Shown: piece by piece, positions 49,201 through 59,736 of the stretch
Numbering within the stretch: the stretch's first letter is position 1
How the letters are laid out: every line of letters starts with the position of its first letter
NCBI GenBank assembly: GCA_039105265.1
Contig: JAPFFF010000054.1
Coordinates: forward strand, 930,001-994,000
Length of the DNA: 64,000 nt
Direction of reading: 5' to 3'
DNA from: Tritrichomonas musculus
Lineage: Eukaryota > Parabasalia > Tritrichomonadida > Tritrichomonadidae
Notes under the pieces: model-generated
Database searches by the model: none
The model's input: only the letters and a program-made list of their open reading frames with translations
What the model was told of the DNA's origin: nothing
Position numbers and translations under genes: made by a program

Positions 49201-51224
49201 TATTTTTCAATTATTTCAAGTTTAGAATAATGTGAAAATTCAATGTTTAAATTTGGGCAAGATTGAAAAGATCTTTTACCGATTTTTACAACATTAGATG
49301 GAATATAAATATTATGAATATATGAATGATTAAATGCGTCATTGTCAATTAATTGTAAATTTGAATTAGGAGATATTGTTACATCATGAAGATTATCACA
49401 ATATTTAACTGCAAATGGTGCAATGGTTTTAATTGATAACGGTATTTCAATATTTTGTAAATTAGAATTTGCATAAAGAAATATATCAAATTCTTTATTT
49501 TTCAATGATGATTTTCCCAAAATAAACTTTTCATCAATATATTTAAAATAACGGTTAGTTTTGGATAATGAAAGTTCAATTGGACTTTTATATTTTAATG
49601 AAATCGATATTTTGTCGAACATGTTTTCACCAATTTCATCGTGTTCACCTAAAATACGTATTTTTTGGAGATATAAACAACATAAAAAAGCATTTCTTGC
49701 AATTTTATAAACGCTTGATGGAATATGAATTTCTTCAATTAATGATTCATCGAATGCTTTTTGACCAATACTCCTGAGTTTTGAATCATGTTTAAATGAT
49801 ATCATTCTAAGTTTTTTACATTGTGAAAATGCATAAGAGCAAATGTATTTAACTGATGATGGAATTTCAACATGAACACAATTTCTACTTGAAAATAAAA
49901 TCATATCAAATTCACCATTATTTGGATTTGATTTTGCTAATATCATTTGATCATTAAAATATAAAAAGTTTGTATTTGATTCAGGCAATTCTATTTTCAA
50001 ATCATCAGGCATTCCATTAAAACAACCTTCTTCTATAATTTCAACACTTTTTGGAATAAATAATCTATTAATTTTTGTATTATAAAAAGACTTTTTGCCA
50101 ATAAATTTGAGTTTTGAATTCGATAACAAATTGATAAATTGGAGATTATTACATTTATAAAAGCATTTGGATTTAATTTTTGTTACTGTTGGTGGAATTG
50201 AAATACTTTGTAATGATATAGACTGGAATGCTCTTTTACCCATTGATGTTAATTTTGAATCTGATTCAAAAATGACACTTTTGATTGAATTACAATTTCC
50301 AAATGCATTTTTTTTAATTTTCAAAACAGAATTTGGTATGATAATACTTTCTAACGAAGAATCGTAAAAAGATTTTTCACCAATTATTTTTATCTTTGAA
50401 TTAGGCTGAAATTGAACTGATTTTAATTGCTTATTGGAATAGAAAGACTTTTTATTAATACTGATTATTTCATAATTTTGGTTATTGTACAAAATAGAAT
50501 TTGGAATTTGAATTATGCCTTCAGCATTTGGTGACTCTATAATTTCTGCGGTTAACGTGATTTTATCTAATAAAAGATTTATGCCATTATCTAAAGTTAG
50601 TTTATCCAAAGTTAATTCCTTAATTTTACTGACATCACCATTTTTAAAAGCAAGAATTAATAAATCTTTGATATTTGAAAATTGCGATGTAAAAAATTTG
50701 TCGTTTGAAAATATTAATTTCATCATTTCAATAGAATTTTCTTTTGATTTCTGATTTTCTTTTCTTAATTTTTTAATTTCTTCATTCTGTTCTTGAATAA
50801 TTTGATTTTCTCCTTCAACTTCATCAATTTTTTCCATCATTTTATATGCATCATTTTTGGTTTTAATTATTGATGAATTTAATTTTGGTAAAAATGCATT
50901 ATTATTTTGGCTCATTGTAAAGGAATCAGTTAGATTTTCTTCATTTAATTTGGAGCCATCAAGAAAAGATATAAGAATAAGAATATTAAAATCATTTGTA
51001 TCTATATAGTGCTTCTTAATATTATTATATGCTAAGTCATGATTGTTTAATTTTCTTTTGGAATGACTGAAAATATTACATAATGAATTTATCTTTAAAT
51101 TCATCAAGATATCACCGTGGTTTTCAAGATATTCATCTAGATTCTGCGCAATGATTTCTTCATATTCGGATTTCTGCTGGCATGAATCATTTTGTAATTG
51201 AGCTAGAACGTCACTTTGGTTCAT
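46263..51224 (-). CDS. BspA-like LRR_5 repeat protein (1653 aa), copy A
   Basis: A large leucine-rich protein of the trichomonad BspA-like family (LRR_5). An N-terminal ~200-residue helical region (MNQSDVLAQLQND..., with a coiled-coil-like QIIQEQNEEIKKLRKEN near 140) is followed by about 50 irregular 23-residue LRRs of the style LKTVTFQPDSKLQIIDHDAF and IEIPSFIKFICPYSF. Every few LRRs a recurring spacer (NKNFKYYND, then IIGKSNPNIDDFDSIIFA) breaks the solenoid. No signal peptide or C-terminal transmembrane helix is present, unlike surface BspA proteins, so it is probably intracellular. ATG 51224 lies 11 nt downstream of a TCATT Initiator. The stop TAAAGG overlaps the polyadenylation signal. 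The frame is intact; copy B is disrupted. Confidence 0.93.
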   Translation of the reverse strand: MNQSDVLAQLQNDSCQQKSEYEEIIAQNLDEYLENHGDILMNLKINSLCNIFSHSKRKLNNHDLAYNNIKKHYIDTNDFNILILISFLDGSKLNEENLTDSFTMSQNNNAFLPKLNSSIIKTKNDAYKMMEKIDEVEGENQIIQEQNEEIKKLRKENQKSKENSIEMMKLIFSNDKFFTSQFSNIKDLLILAFKNGDVSKIKELTLDKLTLDNGINLLLDKITLTAEIIESPNAEGIIQIPNSILYNNQNYEIISINKKSFYSNKQLKSVQFQPNSKIKIIGEKSFYDSSLESIIIPNSVLKIKKNAFGNCNSIKSVIFESDSKLTSMGKRAFQSISLQSISIPPTVTKIKSKCFYKCNNLQFINLLSNSKLKFIGKKSFYNTKINRLFIPKSVEIIEEGCFNGMPDDLKIELPESNTNFLYFNDQMILAKSNPNNGEFDMILFSSRNCVHVEIPSSVKYICSYAFSQCKKLRMISFKHDSKLRSIGQKAFDESLIEEIHIPSSVYKIARNAFLCCLYLQKIRILGEHDEIGENMFDKISISLKYKSPIELSLSKTNRYFKYIDEKFILGKSSLKNKEFDIFLYANSNLQNIEIPLSIKTIAPFAVKYCDNLHDVTISPNSNLQLIDNDAFNHSYIHNIYIPSNVVKIGKRSFQSCPNLNIEFSHYSKLEIIEKYAFNNSCFTSINIPSTVIEIKKFAFQNCKIQNINFQNDSKLAHIGKFAFFYTKMNEILIPPKVTKTKICNFSKAKKIMFTENSELQTIEKSDSYMNELEYIMFPSMLYKIDRDWLKCFSNLKKIEISKENKNFKYYNDKLIIGKSNPNIDDFDSIIFANRDLIEIEIPSFIKFICPYSFSYCKHLKTVTFQPDSKLQIIDHDAFANSTIKNIKIPSSVEKINNCAFSGCKNLRSVDFSPDSKLKLLGSYVYNQCPIFRIIIPPLLEKIAVDCFIGIGYSYFSDYLDISNIEISKENKNFKYYNDNFIIGKSNPNIDDFDMIIFAKRNLTEIEIPSFIRIIWPYVFYKQENLKTVTFQPDSKLQIIGEYAFASSGINSIEFPPSVEQIHYRAFFYCSSLNSINFAPNSNLTSIGSWAFAYSNIESIKIPPHLKQIDYGLLEKCKNLKTLEIPSNSEINSISEYIFFDFNIVNYIITPEINRKLLNRYLTQNKMNFFEVDSNAKLSKNFYNQFQTIKLKDSCNDINRDWLKYFSNLKKIEISKENKNFKYYNDKLIIGKSNPNIDDFDSIIFANRDLIEIEIPSFIKFICPYSFSYCKHLKTVTFQPDSKLQIIDHDAFANSTIEDIIIPSNVFRIESQAFFECSKLKNVQFEQNSKLMIICHHAFSKTSIEKITIPSTVAEIELYSFSDCLSLSSFEILEDSKLKSIGYYIFTNTKLTNLYIPSRIESFEYLTFYQLPQNFRLTISNENTSFKNFGDSLIIGKSNPNINDFDVIVYASRDLNEIKIPSFIKHINKYAFHNCKNLKTVVFQPDSKLQTIDDFAFAESAIEKITIPKHVISINVGSFSKCQHLVSIEFSKDSELLSIGSSAFEESSLEKITIPKHVSIIGDKSFLKCIKLISVEFEQNSELEIICEKAFEGSSIVNFVVPSHVKEIQSCFCCCSKLNSLVFEENSNLLKIDKKGLDERLQASIPLKDPIEIL
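47337..48872 (-). repeat. Internal ~296-bp duplication within the BspA gene
   Basis: Segments 47337-47632 and 48576-48872 are nearly identical at the DNA level (about 1240 bp apart), encoding the same ~98-residue block from WLK(Y/C)FSNLKKIEIS to HDAFANSTI. Other LRR blocks in the gene are much less alike, so this is a recent duplication or gene conversion. Both segments are also present in copy B, so it predates the tandem duplication. Confidence 0.9.
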
Positions 51225-51232
51225 AAAAAAAA

Positions 51233-51237
51233 AATGA
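51233..51237 (-). promoter_or_regulatory. Initiator-like element (TCATT), BspA copy A
   Basis: TCATT on the reverse strand, with the predicted +1 A at 51235, 11 nt before the ATG. It is followed by a T-run in the sense strand and preceded by TCATA. Confidence 0.6.
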
Positions 51238-51242
51238 TATGA

Positions 51243-51388
51243 CTAATGGTTATTCAAATATGTATAATATGCTTAGGTCAATTGTGAGGAAAAAAATGGA
51301 AAAATAGGGAAAAATAGGGAAAAATTGGGAAAAATTGGGAAAAAAATTATAAAAACGTTTAGGTCAATTGTGACCTTGTAACCATTAG
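51243..51388. repeat. Upstream repeat block of BspA copy A
   Basis: 10-bp inverted arms CTAATGGTTA (51243-51252) and TAACCATTAG (51379-51388) enclose a 10-bp-period minisatellite (AAAATAGGGA twice, AAAATTGGGA twice, 51301-51340). Two direct copies of TTAGGTCAATTGTGA lie on either side of it, near 51273 and 51359. The second copy extends to a near-palindrome, GGTCAATTGTGACC. This looks like a tiny repeat element or a structured promoter-proximal region. Confidence 0.7.
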
Positions 51389-51585
51389 ATTAATTTACTG
51401 GATGAGTGACTTTTTGAATTCAAAAAGAAATGAATTATTGAACAAATTATATTTTTAATCATTTGTGTTAGAAAATGTGTTTTCAGTGACAACTTTTATA
51501 AAATTAGAATTGAATTGAAAAAAAGTACGATAGGAACTTTTTCAATAAAAACACAATGTTATAAAAAGCAATTTTCTAATTTTAA

Positions 51586-52326
51586 GGGTGCGGTATCATT
51601 TCAAAAATTTTCAGAAAATTTTCGATTTTTTTATGGATGAATAATATATTGTTTTTCAATCAATAAAATAGATACAAATATGATTAATATATTTTAAAAT
51701 TTTGCAAAGTTTATAGAATATATATCTAGAAAGTATATTTAAATTATCGCCCTTTTTAACAATTTTTTTTGAATATTTTGAGTATAGTAATTTTGAAGGA
51801 GATTATTTTTATCATAACTCAATGAATAAAAAATAAATAAACAAATGCATGCTCAAATATTATAATGAACATTTATTATATATTTTGATATAACTTAAAT
51901 ATAAGTAACTGAAATTAATTTTAAATAAGGATCGAACAAACAATGTCGTATTTATGCCATTTTTCACCATATTTTATGCGATCTTAATATAATATGCTCA
52001 ATTGTTATGAACAATTTATATACATATATTTATTATATTCATGAAGCTTATAAAAGTTGAGCATTCGTTTTTCTTAATTCTTATTTTCCGTAGAGTTATA
52101 ACAAAAATAAACTCCTCCAAAATCACTAGGTTCAAAAAATGCAAAAAAAAATGTTAAAAAATAACATAATTAAGATATTTTTTGATATATTTATTCTTCC
52201 AATATAGAAAAATATAAAAATGCTTTAATCATATTTGTATCTATTTTATTGGTTGAAAAACAATATATTTTTCATCCAATAAAAAATCGAAAATTTTCTG
52301 AAAATATCTGAAATGATACCGCACCC
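51586..52326. mobile_element. TTAA-flanked DNA transposon, non-autonomous (E1)
   Basis: A 741-bp element with ~102-bp terminal inverted repeats (51586-51687 and 52225-52326) starting GGGTGCGGTATCATTTCA and differing at few positions. It is flanked by TTAA at 51582-51585 and 52327-52330. TTAA target duplication is shared by the piggyBac and Kolobok superfamilies; which one applies cannot be decided without a transposase. The interior is AT-rich with no coding sequence. A left-truncated copy lies at 59737-60280. Confidence 0.85.
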
Positions 52327-52331
52327 TTAAG

Positions 52332-52860
52332 AGTATTAGTAAAAAACACTTATGAAAATATCGACGAACTTGTCGCATCCGGTGCCGCTTTCTACGCTTC
52401 ATGTCTCGCCAACAAGGAAGTCGGCAAAGAATTTTCGGTCTTCGTTCTCGATTTTTCTTCGAATTCGCTTGGAACACAAACGCCTGCCCAGACCTTCGTG
52501 CCATACATTCCACGCAACACTCCGATCCCTGCGAGGAAGAGCCATGTGTTCTCCGTCTTCATGGACAACGACACGGAAATTGAGGGTTTCATGTTCAAGG
52601 GGGAACAGTTTCGATCGACTGACAACGACTTGATTGAAAAAGTGATCGCATCAAACATCCCTCCTGCGAAAGTACTGGAGGCGTTTGTGGAGTTCGTTTT
52701 TAATGTCGATCTCAAAGGAATTTTGAATATCTATAAACGGTACATTGAATGGAAAAACACTGGAAACTCTTCACATGGAACGTTTGAGAAATGCATTTTT
52801 AACTGATAAGCAAGTATTTCTCAAACGTTCCAATCTTTAATAAATGAGAAATAATAAACC
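52332..52860 (+). pseudogene. HSP70-family 3' remnant, copy B
   Basis: Same remnant as at 45282-45817, with a few amino-acid changes (for example Phe-Tyr in GAAFYASC, and FKGE for FQRE). The main reading frame ends at 52806. Downstream of it the tail differs sharply: a 21-base stretch of copy A (after AAGCAAGT) is replaced by ATTTCTCAAACGTTCC, the exact reverse complement of bases 52777-52792. The alternative-frame C-terminal continuation seen in copy A is therefore lost. Confidence 0.83.
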
Positions 52861-53296
52861 AAGTAAATAAACGGTCAATGTAATTTGAATATATATAATT
52901 GAAAAATTGAATCAAAATTGTTTATTATTTGAATAGTTTATTGTTTTTTCCTTTCAAATAAAAAACAATTGTAAATGAAAAATTTATGATTTATTGATCT
53001 AATATATTTACATATATTTTATTCAAATTTATCAGTTAATCTATATTCATTTAGCCATGGGATTATGTGCTTTTTATTTTCATGAAAAACCTGAGAATTA
53101 TAACTTTGTATATTTATTAAAATATTCAAGATAAATCAGCATTTGATAAGTAAATTCTTCAAAAAACGCACTAAAAAGCTCTAAAACAGATGATTATTTT
53201 AATATAAATAAAATAAAAATTGAAATTATGTTAAATTTTTAATAATGCAACTTAAAAATACCTCAAAAATTATCTTTTCAAAAAGTGTTTTTTCCT

Positions 53297-56200
53297 TTAT
53301 AAAATTTCAATTGGATCTTTTTGAGGAATTGAAGCTTGTAATCTTTCATCAAGACCTGTTTTATCTATCTTTAAAAGATTTGAATTCTCTTCAAATACTA
53401 ATGAATTGAGTTTGGAACAACAGCAAAAGCAACTTTGTATTTCTTTGACGTGAGATGGCACAACAAAATTTACAATTGATGATCCTTCGAAAGCTTTTTC
53501 ACATATTATTTCAAGCTCTGAATTTTGTTCAAATTCAACTGAAATAAGTTTGATGCATTTTAAAAAAGACTTGTCTCCAATGATCGAAACATGTTTTGGA
53601 ATAGTTATTTTTTCAAGAGAAGATTCTTCAAATGCACTTGAACCAATTGATAGAAGCTCTGAATCTTTTGAAAATTCAATTGAAACAAGATGCTGACATT
53701 TTGAAAATGATCCCACATTAATTGATATTACATGTTTTGGAATAGTTATTTTTTCTATTGCAGATTCAGCAAACGCAAAATCATCAATGGTCTGAAGTTT
53801 AGAATCTGGTTGAAAAACAACCGTTTTAAGATTTTTACAATTATGAAATGCATATTTGTTTATATGCTTGATGAATGATGGAATTTTTATTTCATTCAGA
53901 TCTCGACTTGCATATACAATTACATCAAAATCATTTATATTTGGATTTGATTTACCAATAATTAAACTATCGCCAAAATTTTTAAAACTAGTGTTTTCAT
54001 TTGATATGGTTAATCTGAAATTTTGAGGTAATTGATAAAAAGTCAAATATTCAAATGATTCAATACGTGATGGTATATACAAATTGGTTAATTTAGTATT
54101 AGTAAAAATATAATAACCAATTGACTTCAATTTTGAATCTTCCAGAATTTCAAAAGAACTTAAAGATAAACAATCAGAAAATGAATATAATTCAATTTCA
54201 ACAACAGTAGATGGGATTGTGATTTTTTCTATGGAAGTTTTTGAAAATGCATGATGACATATGATCATAAGTTTTGAATTTTGCTCAAATTGAACATTTT
54301 TTAATTTTGAACATTCAAAAAATGCTTGTGATTCAATTCGAAAAACATTTGATGGAATTATAATATCTTCAATAGTTGAATTAGCAAAAGCATCATGATC
54401 AATAATTTGAAGTTTTGAATCTGGTTGAAATGTAACTGTTTTAAGATGTTTACAATAACTAAATGAATAAGGACATATAAATTTAATGAATGACGGAATT
54501 TCAATTTCAATTAAATCTCGATTTGCAAATATAATTGAATCAAAATCATCTATATTTGGATTTGATTTGCCGATAATTAATTTATCTTTATAATATTTGA
54601 AATTTTTATTTTCTTTTGATATTTCTATTTTTTTTAAATTGGAAAAGTATTTAAGCCAATTTCTATTAATATCGTTACATGAATCTTTTAAGGGTGTACT
54701 TGATAATTCTGAAGAAAAAATTCAATGAGCTTTCTCAAAAGCAGCAATTATTAATTTTAAAAATATAAATTTTATTTTAAATACAATACAATAAATAAAT
54801 AAATATAATAGTAATTATTTTTATATTTAGATCTCAAAAAAATCTGATTTTCAAAATAATTATTAAGAAAATCTCTTTATAAAAAGATTATATAACTTAT
54901 TTTTAAATATATATATATTTATATTCATTTAGTAATTTATATTTAAATATATATTTAATATTTTTCTAATATTTCATGAGATACAAAAAGTAATAATAAT
55001 ATAAAACTTTTTATGATATTTATTTTATTATCAGAATTATATAACTTTTTGTGAAAGACATTATGATTTTATATCGTATATAAACCTTCTTATTAATAAT
55101 ATTAATTGCATATATTATTCATTTATCTGTGTTAATATAAATTTTATATTATATAAATTTCAATATTAAATTATTTAAGGAAATATTTACTGCAATATTA
55201 ATTCTTTTAAAATTAAAAAAAATATATTTAATTTTTTTTATGTTAAAAACTTTACTAGGAAAAATATTATCAAATGATTTTTAAGAATATATTTATATAT
55301 TTATATTATAGATATATAAATAGAATAATATTATATAAATAAATCATAGAAAGATAGATATAATCTTATTATAATAAAAAAAATAATTTATGAAAAATTT
55401 AAAAATATTTTTTCTATTTGAGAATATTTGAAAGATCAATTCAATATATAATTTTTGGTTTTTTTAATTGTGATAATATTTATTGATGCATAAAATATTT
55501 AACATGTAACAATATTTAAATAATATATAGTTATAAATAAAATAATAAATAGAGATAAATATATAAAAATAAATGTTTACTGAATAAAATAAATTTAAAT
55601 TAATTTAATCTATTATTAAAAATTGTTCATATATTTCAACTTTTTCTGAAATAATTATTTTATTCAATTTTTTTGTGAAATTATTTCCTTCCTGTAAAAA
55701 TGAAATAAATAACATAAAACTAAGACCAAAATTATAAAAAAATATTTCAATCATAAAAATATTTAATTTCTAAACTATCTAAACTTTTTCCGAAAGAGCA
55801 ACCATTGAATTTATTTTCTACAATAACGTATTAAATTGGACATTCGTCTTGATCGTTTAGGAGAAAAAATGTGCAAATTGACCTAAACTTTTTCCGAAAA
55901 AGCCACCATTGAATTTATTTTCTATAAGATTTTTGTATTTTGAAAGGTTTATATATTTTACAGCAGTACACCCTTAATTTAATTGTTTGAAATTGATAAT
56001 AAAAATTTTTTGATAATTTTGCATTTGAATCAACTTCAAAAAAATTCATTTTGTTTTGAGTTAAATAACTATTTAGCAATTTTCTATTGATTTCTGGCGG
56101 AATTATATAATTTACGATATTAAAGTCGAAAAATATGTATTCACTTATAGAATTGATTTCTGAATTTGATGGTATTTCTAATGTTTTTAGATTTTTGCAT

Positions 56201-59200
56201 TTTTCAAGTAAACCATAGTCAATTTGCTTTAAATGTGGTGGTATTTTTATGCTTTCAATATTTGAATATGCAAATGCCCATGAACCAATTGATGTTAAAT
56301 TTGAATTTGGAGCGAAATTAATTGAATTCAGAGAAGAACAATAGAAAAAGGCTCTATAATGAATTTGTTCCACAGAAGGTGGAAATTCTATACTATTGAT
56401 TCCTGAACTTGCAAAAGCATATTCGCCAATAATTTGAAGTTTTGAATCTGGTTGAAAAGTAACTGTCTTAAGATTTTTTTGTTTATAAAATACATATGGC
56501 CAAATAATTCTAATGAATGATGGGATTTCAATTTCGGTTAAATTTCGTTTAGCAAATATAATCATATCAAAATCATCTATATTTGGATTTGATTTTCCAA
56601 TAATAAAATTATCATTATAATATTTGAAATTTTTATTTTCTTTTGATATTTCTATATTTGATATATCTAAATAATCTGAGAAATATGAATAACCAATTCC
56701 AATAAAACAATCAACAGCTATTTTTTCTAACAATGGAGGAACAATTATTCCAAATATAGGACATTGGTTATATACATATGATCCCAGGAATTTTAACTTT
56801 GAATCTGGCGAAAAATCAACTGACCATAGATTCTTACATCCACTGAATGCACAATTATTAATTTTTTCCACACTTGATGGAATTTTTATATTTTTAATAG
56901 TTGAATTAGCAAAAGCATTATGATCAATAATTTGAAGTTTTGAATCTGGTTGAAATGTAACTGTTTTAAGATGTTTACAATAACTAAATGAATAAGGACA
57001 TATAAATTTAATGAATGACGGAATTTCAATTTCAATTAAATCTCGATTTGCAAATATAATTGAATCAAAATCATCTATATTTGGATTTGATTTGCCGATA
57101 ATTAATTTATCATTATAATATTTGAAATTTTTATTTTCTTTTGATATTTCTATTTTTTTTAAATTGGAAAAGCATCCAAGCCAATCTCTATCAATTTTAT
57201 ATAGCATCGAAGGAAACATAATGTATTCCAATTCATTCATATACGAATCACTTTTTTCAATTGTTTGAAGTTCAGAATTTTCTGTAAACATTATTTTTTT
57301 GGCTTTTGAAAAATTGCATATTTTAGTTTTTGTTACTTTTGGTGGAATAAGTATTTCGTTCATTTTTGTATAAAAAAAGGCAAATTTACCAATATGTGCC
57401 AATTTTGAATCATTTTGAAAATTAATATTTTGAATTTTGCAATTTTGAAATGCAAATTTTTTAATTTCAATTACAGTAGATGGAATATTAATGCTCGTGA
57501 AGCAAGAATTATTAAAAGCGTATTTTTCAATTATTTTAAGTTTAGAATAATGTGAAAATTCAATGTTTAAATTTGGGCAAGATTGAAAAGATCTTTTACC
57601 GATTTTTACAACATTAGATGGAATATAAATATTATGAATATATGAATGATTAAATGCGTCATTGTCAATTAATTGTAAATTTGAATTAGGAGATATTGTT
57701 ACATCATGAAGATTATCACAATATTTAACTGCAAATGGTGCAATGGTTTTAATTGATAACGGTATTTCAATATTTTGTAAATTAGAATTTGCATAAAGAA
57801 ATATATCAAATTCTTTATTTTTCAATGATGATTTTCCCAAAATAAACTTTTCATCAATATATTTAAAATAACGGTTAGTTTTGGATATTGAAAGTTCAAT
57901 TGGACTTTTATATTTTAATGAAATCGATATTTTGTCGAACATGTTTTCACCAATTTCATCGTGTTCACCTAAAATACGTATTTTTTGGAGATATAAACAA
58001 CATAAAAAAGCATTTCTTGCAATTTTATAAACGCTTGATGGAATATGAATTTCTTCAATTAATGATTCATCGAATGCTTTTTGACCAATACTCCTGAGTT
58101 TTGAATCATGTTTAAATGATATCATTCTAAGTTTTTTACATTGTGAAAATGCATAAGAGCAAATGTATTTAACTGATGATGGAATTTCAACATGAACACA
58201 ATTTCTGCTTGAAAATAAAATCATATCAAATTCACCATTATTTGGATTTGATTTTGCTAATATCAGTTGATCATTAAAATATAAAAAGTTTGTATTTGAT
58301 TCAGGCAATTTTATTTTCAAATCATCAGGCATTCCATTAAAACAACCTTCTTCTATAATTTCAACACTTTTTGGAATAAATAATCTATTAATTTTTGTAT
58401 TATAAAAAGACTTTTTGCCAATAAATTTGAGTTTTGAATTCGATAACAAATTGATAAATTGGAGATTATTACATTTATAAAAGCATTTGGATTTAATTTT
58501 TGTTACTGTTGGTGGAATTGAAATACTTTGTAATGATATAGACTGGAATGCTCTTTTACCCATTGATGTTAATTTTGAATCTGATTCAAAAATGACACTT
58601 TTGATTGAATTACAATTTCCAAATGCATTTTTTTTAATTTTCAAAACAGAATTTGGTATGATAATACTTTCTAACGAAGAATCGTAAAAAGATTTTTCAC
58701 CAATTATTTTTATCTTTGAATTAGGCTGAAATTGAACTGATTTTAATTGCTTATTGGAATAGAAAGACTTTTTATTAATACTGATTATTTCATAATTTTG
58801 GTTATTGTACAAAATAGAATTTGGAATTTGAATTATGCCTTCAGCATTTGGTGACTCTATAATTTCTGCGGTTAACGTGATTTTATCTAATAAAAGATTT
58901 ATGCCATTATCTAAAGTTAGTTTATCCAAAGTTAATTCCTTAATTTTACTGACATCACCATTTTTAAAAGCAAGAATTAATAAATCTTTGATATTTGAAA
59001 ATTGCGATGTAAAAAATTTGTCGTTTGAAAATATTAATTTCATCATTTCAATAGAATTTTCTTTTGATTTCTGATTTTCTTTTCTTAATTTTTTAATTTC
59101 TTCATTCTGTTCTTGAATAATTTGATTTTCTCCTTCAACTTCATCAATTTTTTCCATCATTTTATATGCATCATTTTTGGTTTTAATTATTGATGAATTT

Positions 59201-59544
59201 AATTTTGGTAAAAATGCATTATTATTTTGGCTCATTGTAAAGGAATCAGTTAGATTTTCTTCATTTAATTTGGAGCCATCAAGAAAAGATATAAGAATAA
59301 GAATATTAAAATCATTTGTATCTATATAGTGCTTCTTAATATTATTATATGCTAAGTCATGATTGTTTAATTTTCTTTTGGAATGACTGAAAATATTACA
59401 TAATGAATTTATCTTTAAATTCATCAAGATATCACCGTGGTTTTCAAGATATTCATCTAGATTCTGCGCAATGATTTCTTCATATTCGGATTTCTGCTGG
59501 CATGAATCATTTTGTAATTGAGCTAGAACGTCACTTTGGTTCAT
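53297..59544 (-). pseudogene. BspA-like LRR_5 gene copy B, split by a transposon
   Basis: The 5' part (59544 down to 55974) encodes about 1190 residues almost identical to copy A. The frame then enters the E2 element and stops after 19 foreign codons, giving a 1209-aa truncated product. The 3' part resumes at 54691 and runs to the normal stop at 53297. Comparison with copy A shows an uninterrupted CTTTTAATTTAATTG target where E2 sits, with TTAA duplicated. The first portion could still be expressed, because its promoter (TCATT Initiator) and start codon are intact. The 3' portion has no promoter of its own that I can see. Confidence 0.93.
54692..55973. mobile_element. TTAA-flanked DNA element inserted in BspA copy B (E2)
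   Basis: A 1282-bp insertion with 9-bp inverted ends GGGTGTACT/AGTACACCC between TTAA copies at 54688-54691 and 55974-55977. The empty site is preserved in copy A near 47660-47675. It has no coding sequence and very high A+T. Near its right end a ~45-bp segment containing AACTTTTTCCGAAA and ACCATTGAATTTATTTTCTA occurs twice (55780-55824 and 55884-55928). It is a non-autonomous piggyBac/Kolobok-like element, distinct from E1 but sharing the GGGTG start and the TTAA target. Confidence 0.88.
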
Positions 59545-59552
59545 AAAAAAAA

Positions 59553-59557
59553 AATGA
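59553..59557 (-). promoter_or_regulatory. Initiator-like element (TCATT), BspA copy B
   Basis: Identical to the copy A element and at the same distance (11 nt) from the start codon at 59544. Confidence 0.6.
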
Positions 59558-59562
59558 TATGA

Positions 59563-59708
59563 CTAATGGTTATTCAAATATGTATAATATGCTTAGGTCA
59601 ATTGTGAGGAAAAAAATGGAAAAATAGGGAAAAATAGGGAAAAATTGGGAAAAATTGGGAAAAAAATTATAAAAACGTTTAGGTCAATTGTGACCTTGTA
59701 ACCATTAG
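59563..59708. repeat. Upstream repeat block of BspA copy B
   Basis: Duplicate of the 51243-51388 block: the same 10-bp inverted arms, the same 10-bp-period minisatellite with the same number of units, and the same GGTCAATTGTGACC near-palindrome. The unchanged repeat number supports a recent duplication. Confidence 0.7.
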
Positions 59709-59736
59709 ATTAATTTACTGGATGAGTGACTTTTTG

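Larger units (their letters stand above)
45282..52330. repeat. Tandem segmental duplication, copy A
   Basis: The ~7-kb unit holds an HSP70 remnant (plus strand), about 450 bp of AT-rich spacer (45818-46262, nothing seen), the intact BspA-like gene (minus), its promoter and short repeat, a ~200-bp spacer (51389-51585), and a TTAA-flanked element. It is followed immediately by copy B. Sequence before 45282 is not shared with the start of copy B. Confidence 0.93.

Noticed and set aside
51297-51345. AAAATAGGGA/AAAATTGGGA repeats as a CRISPR or telomere-like array
   Set aside because: Only about four 10-bp units without spacers, identical in both segmental copies; a simple minisatellite.
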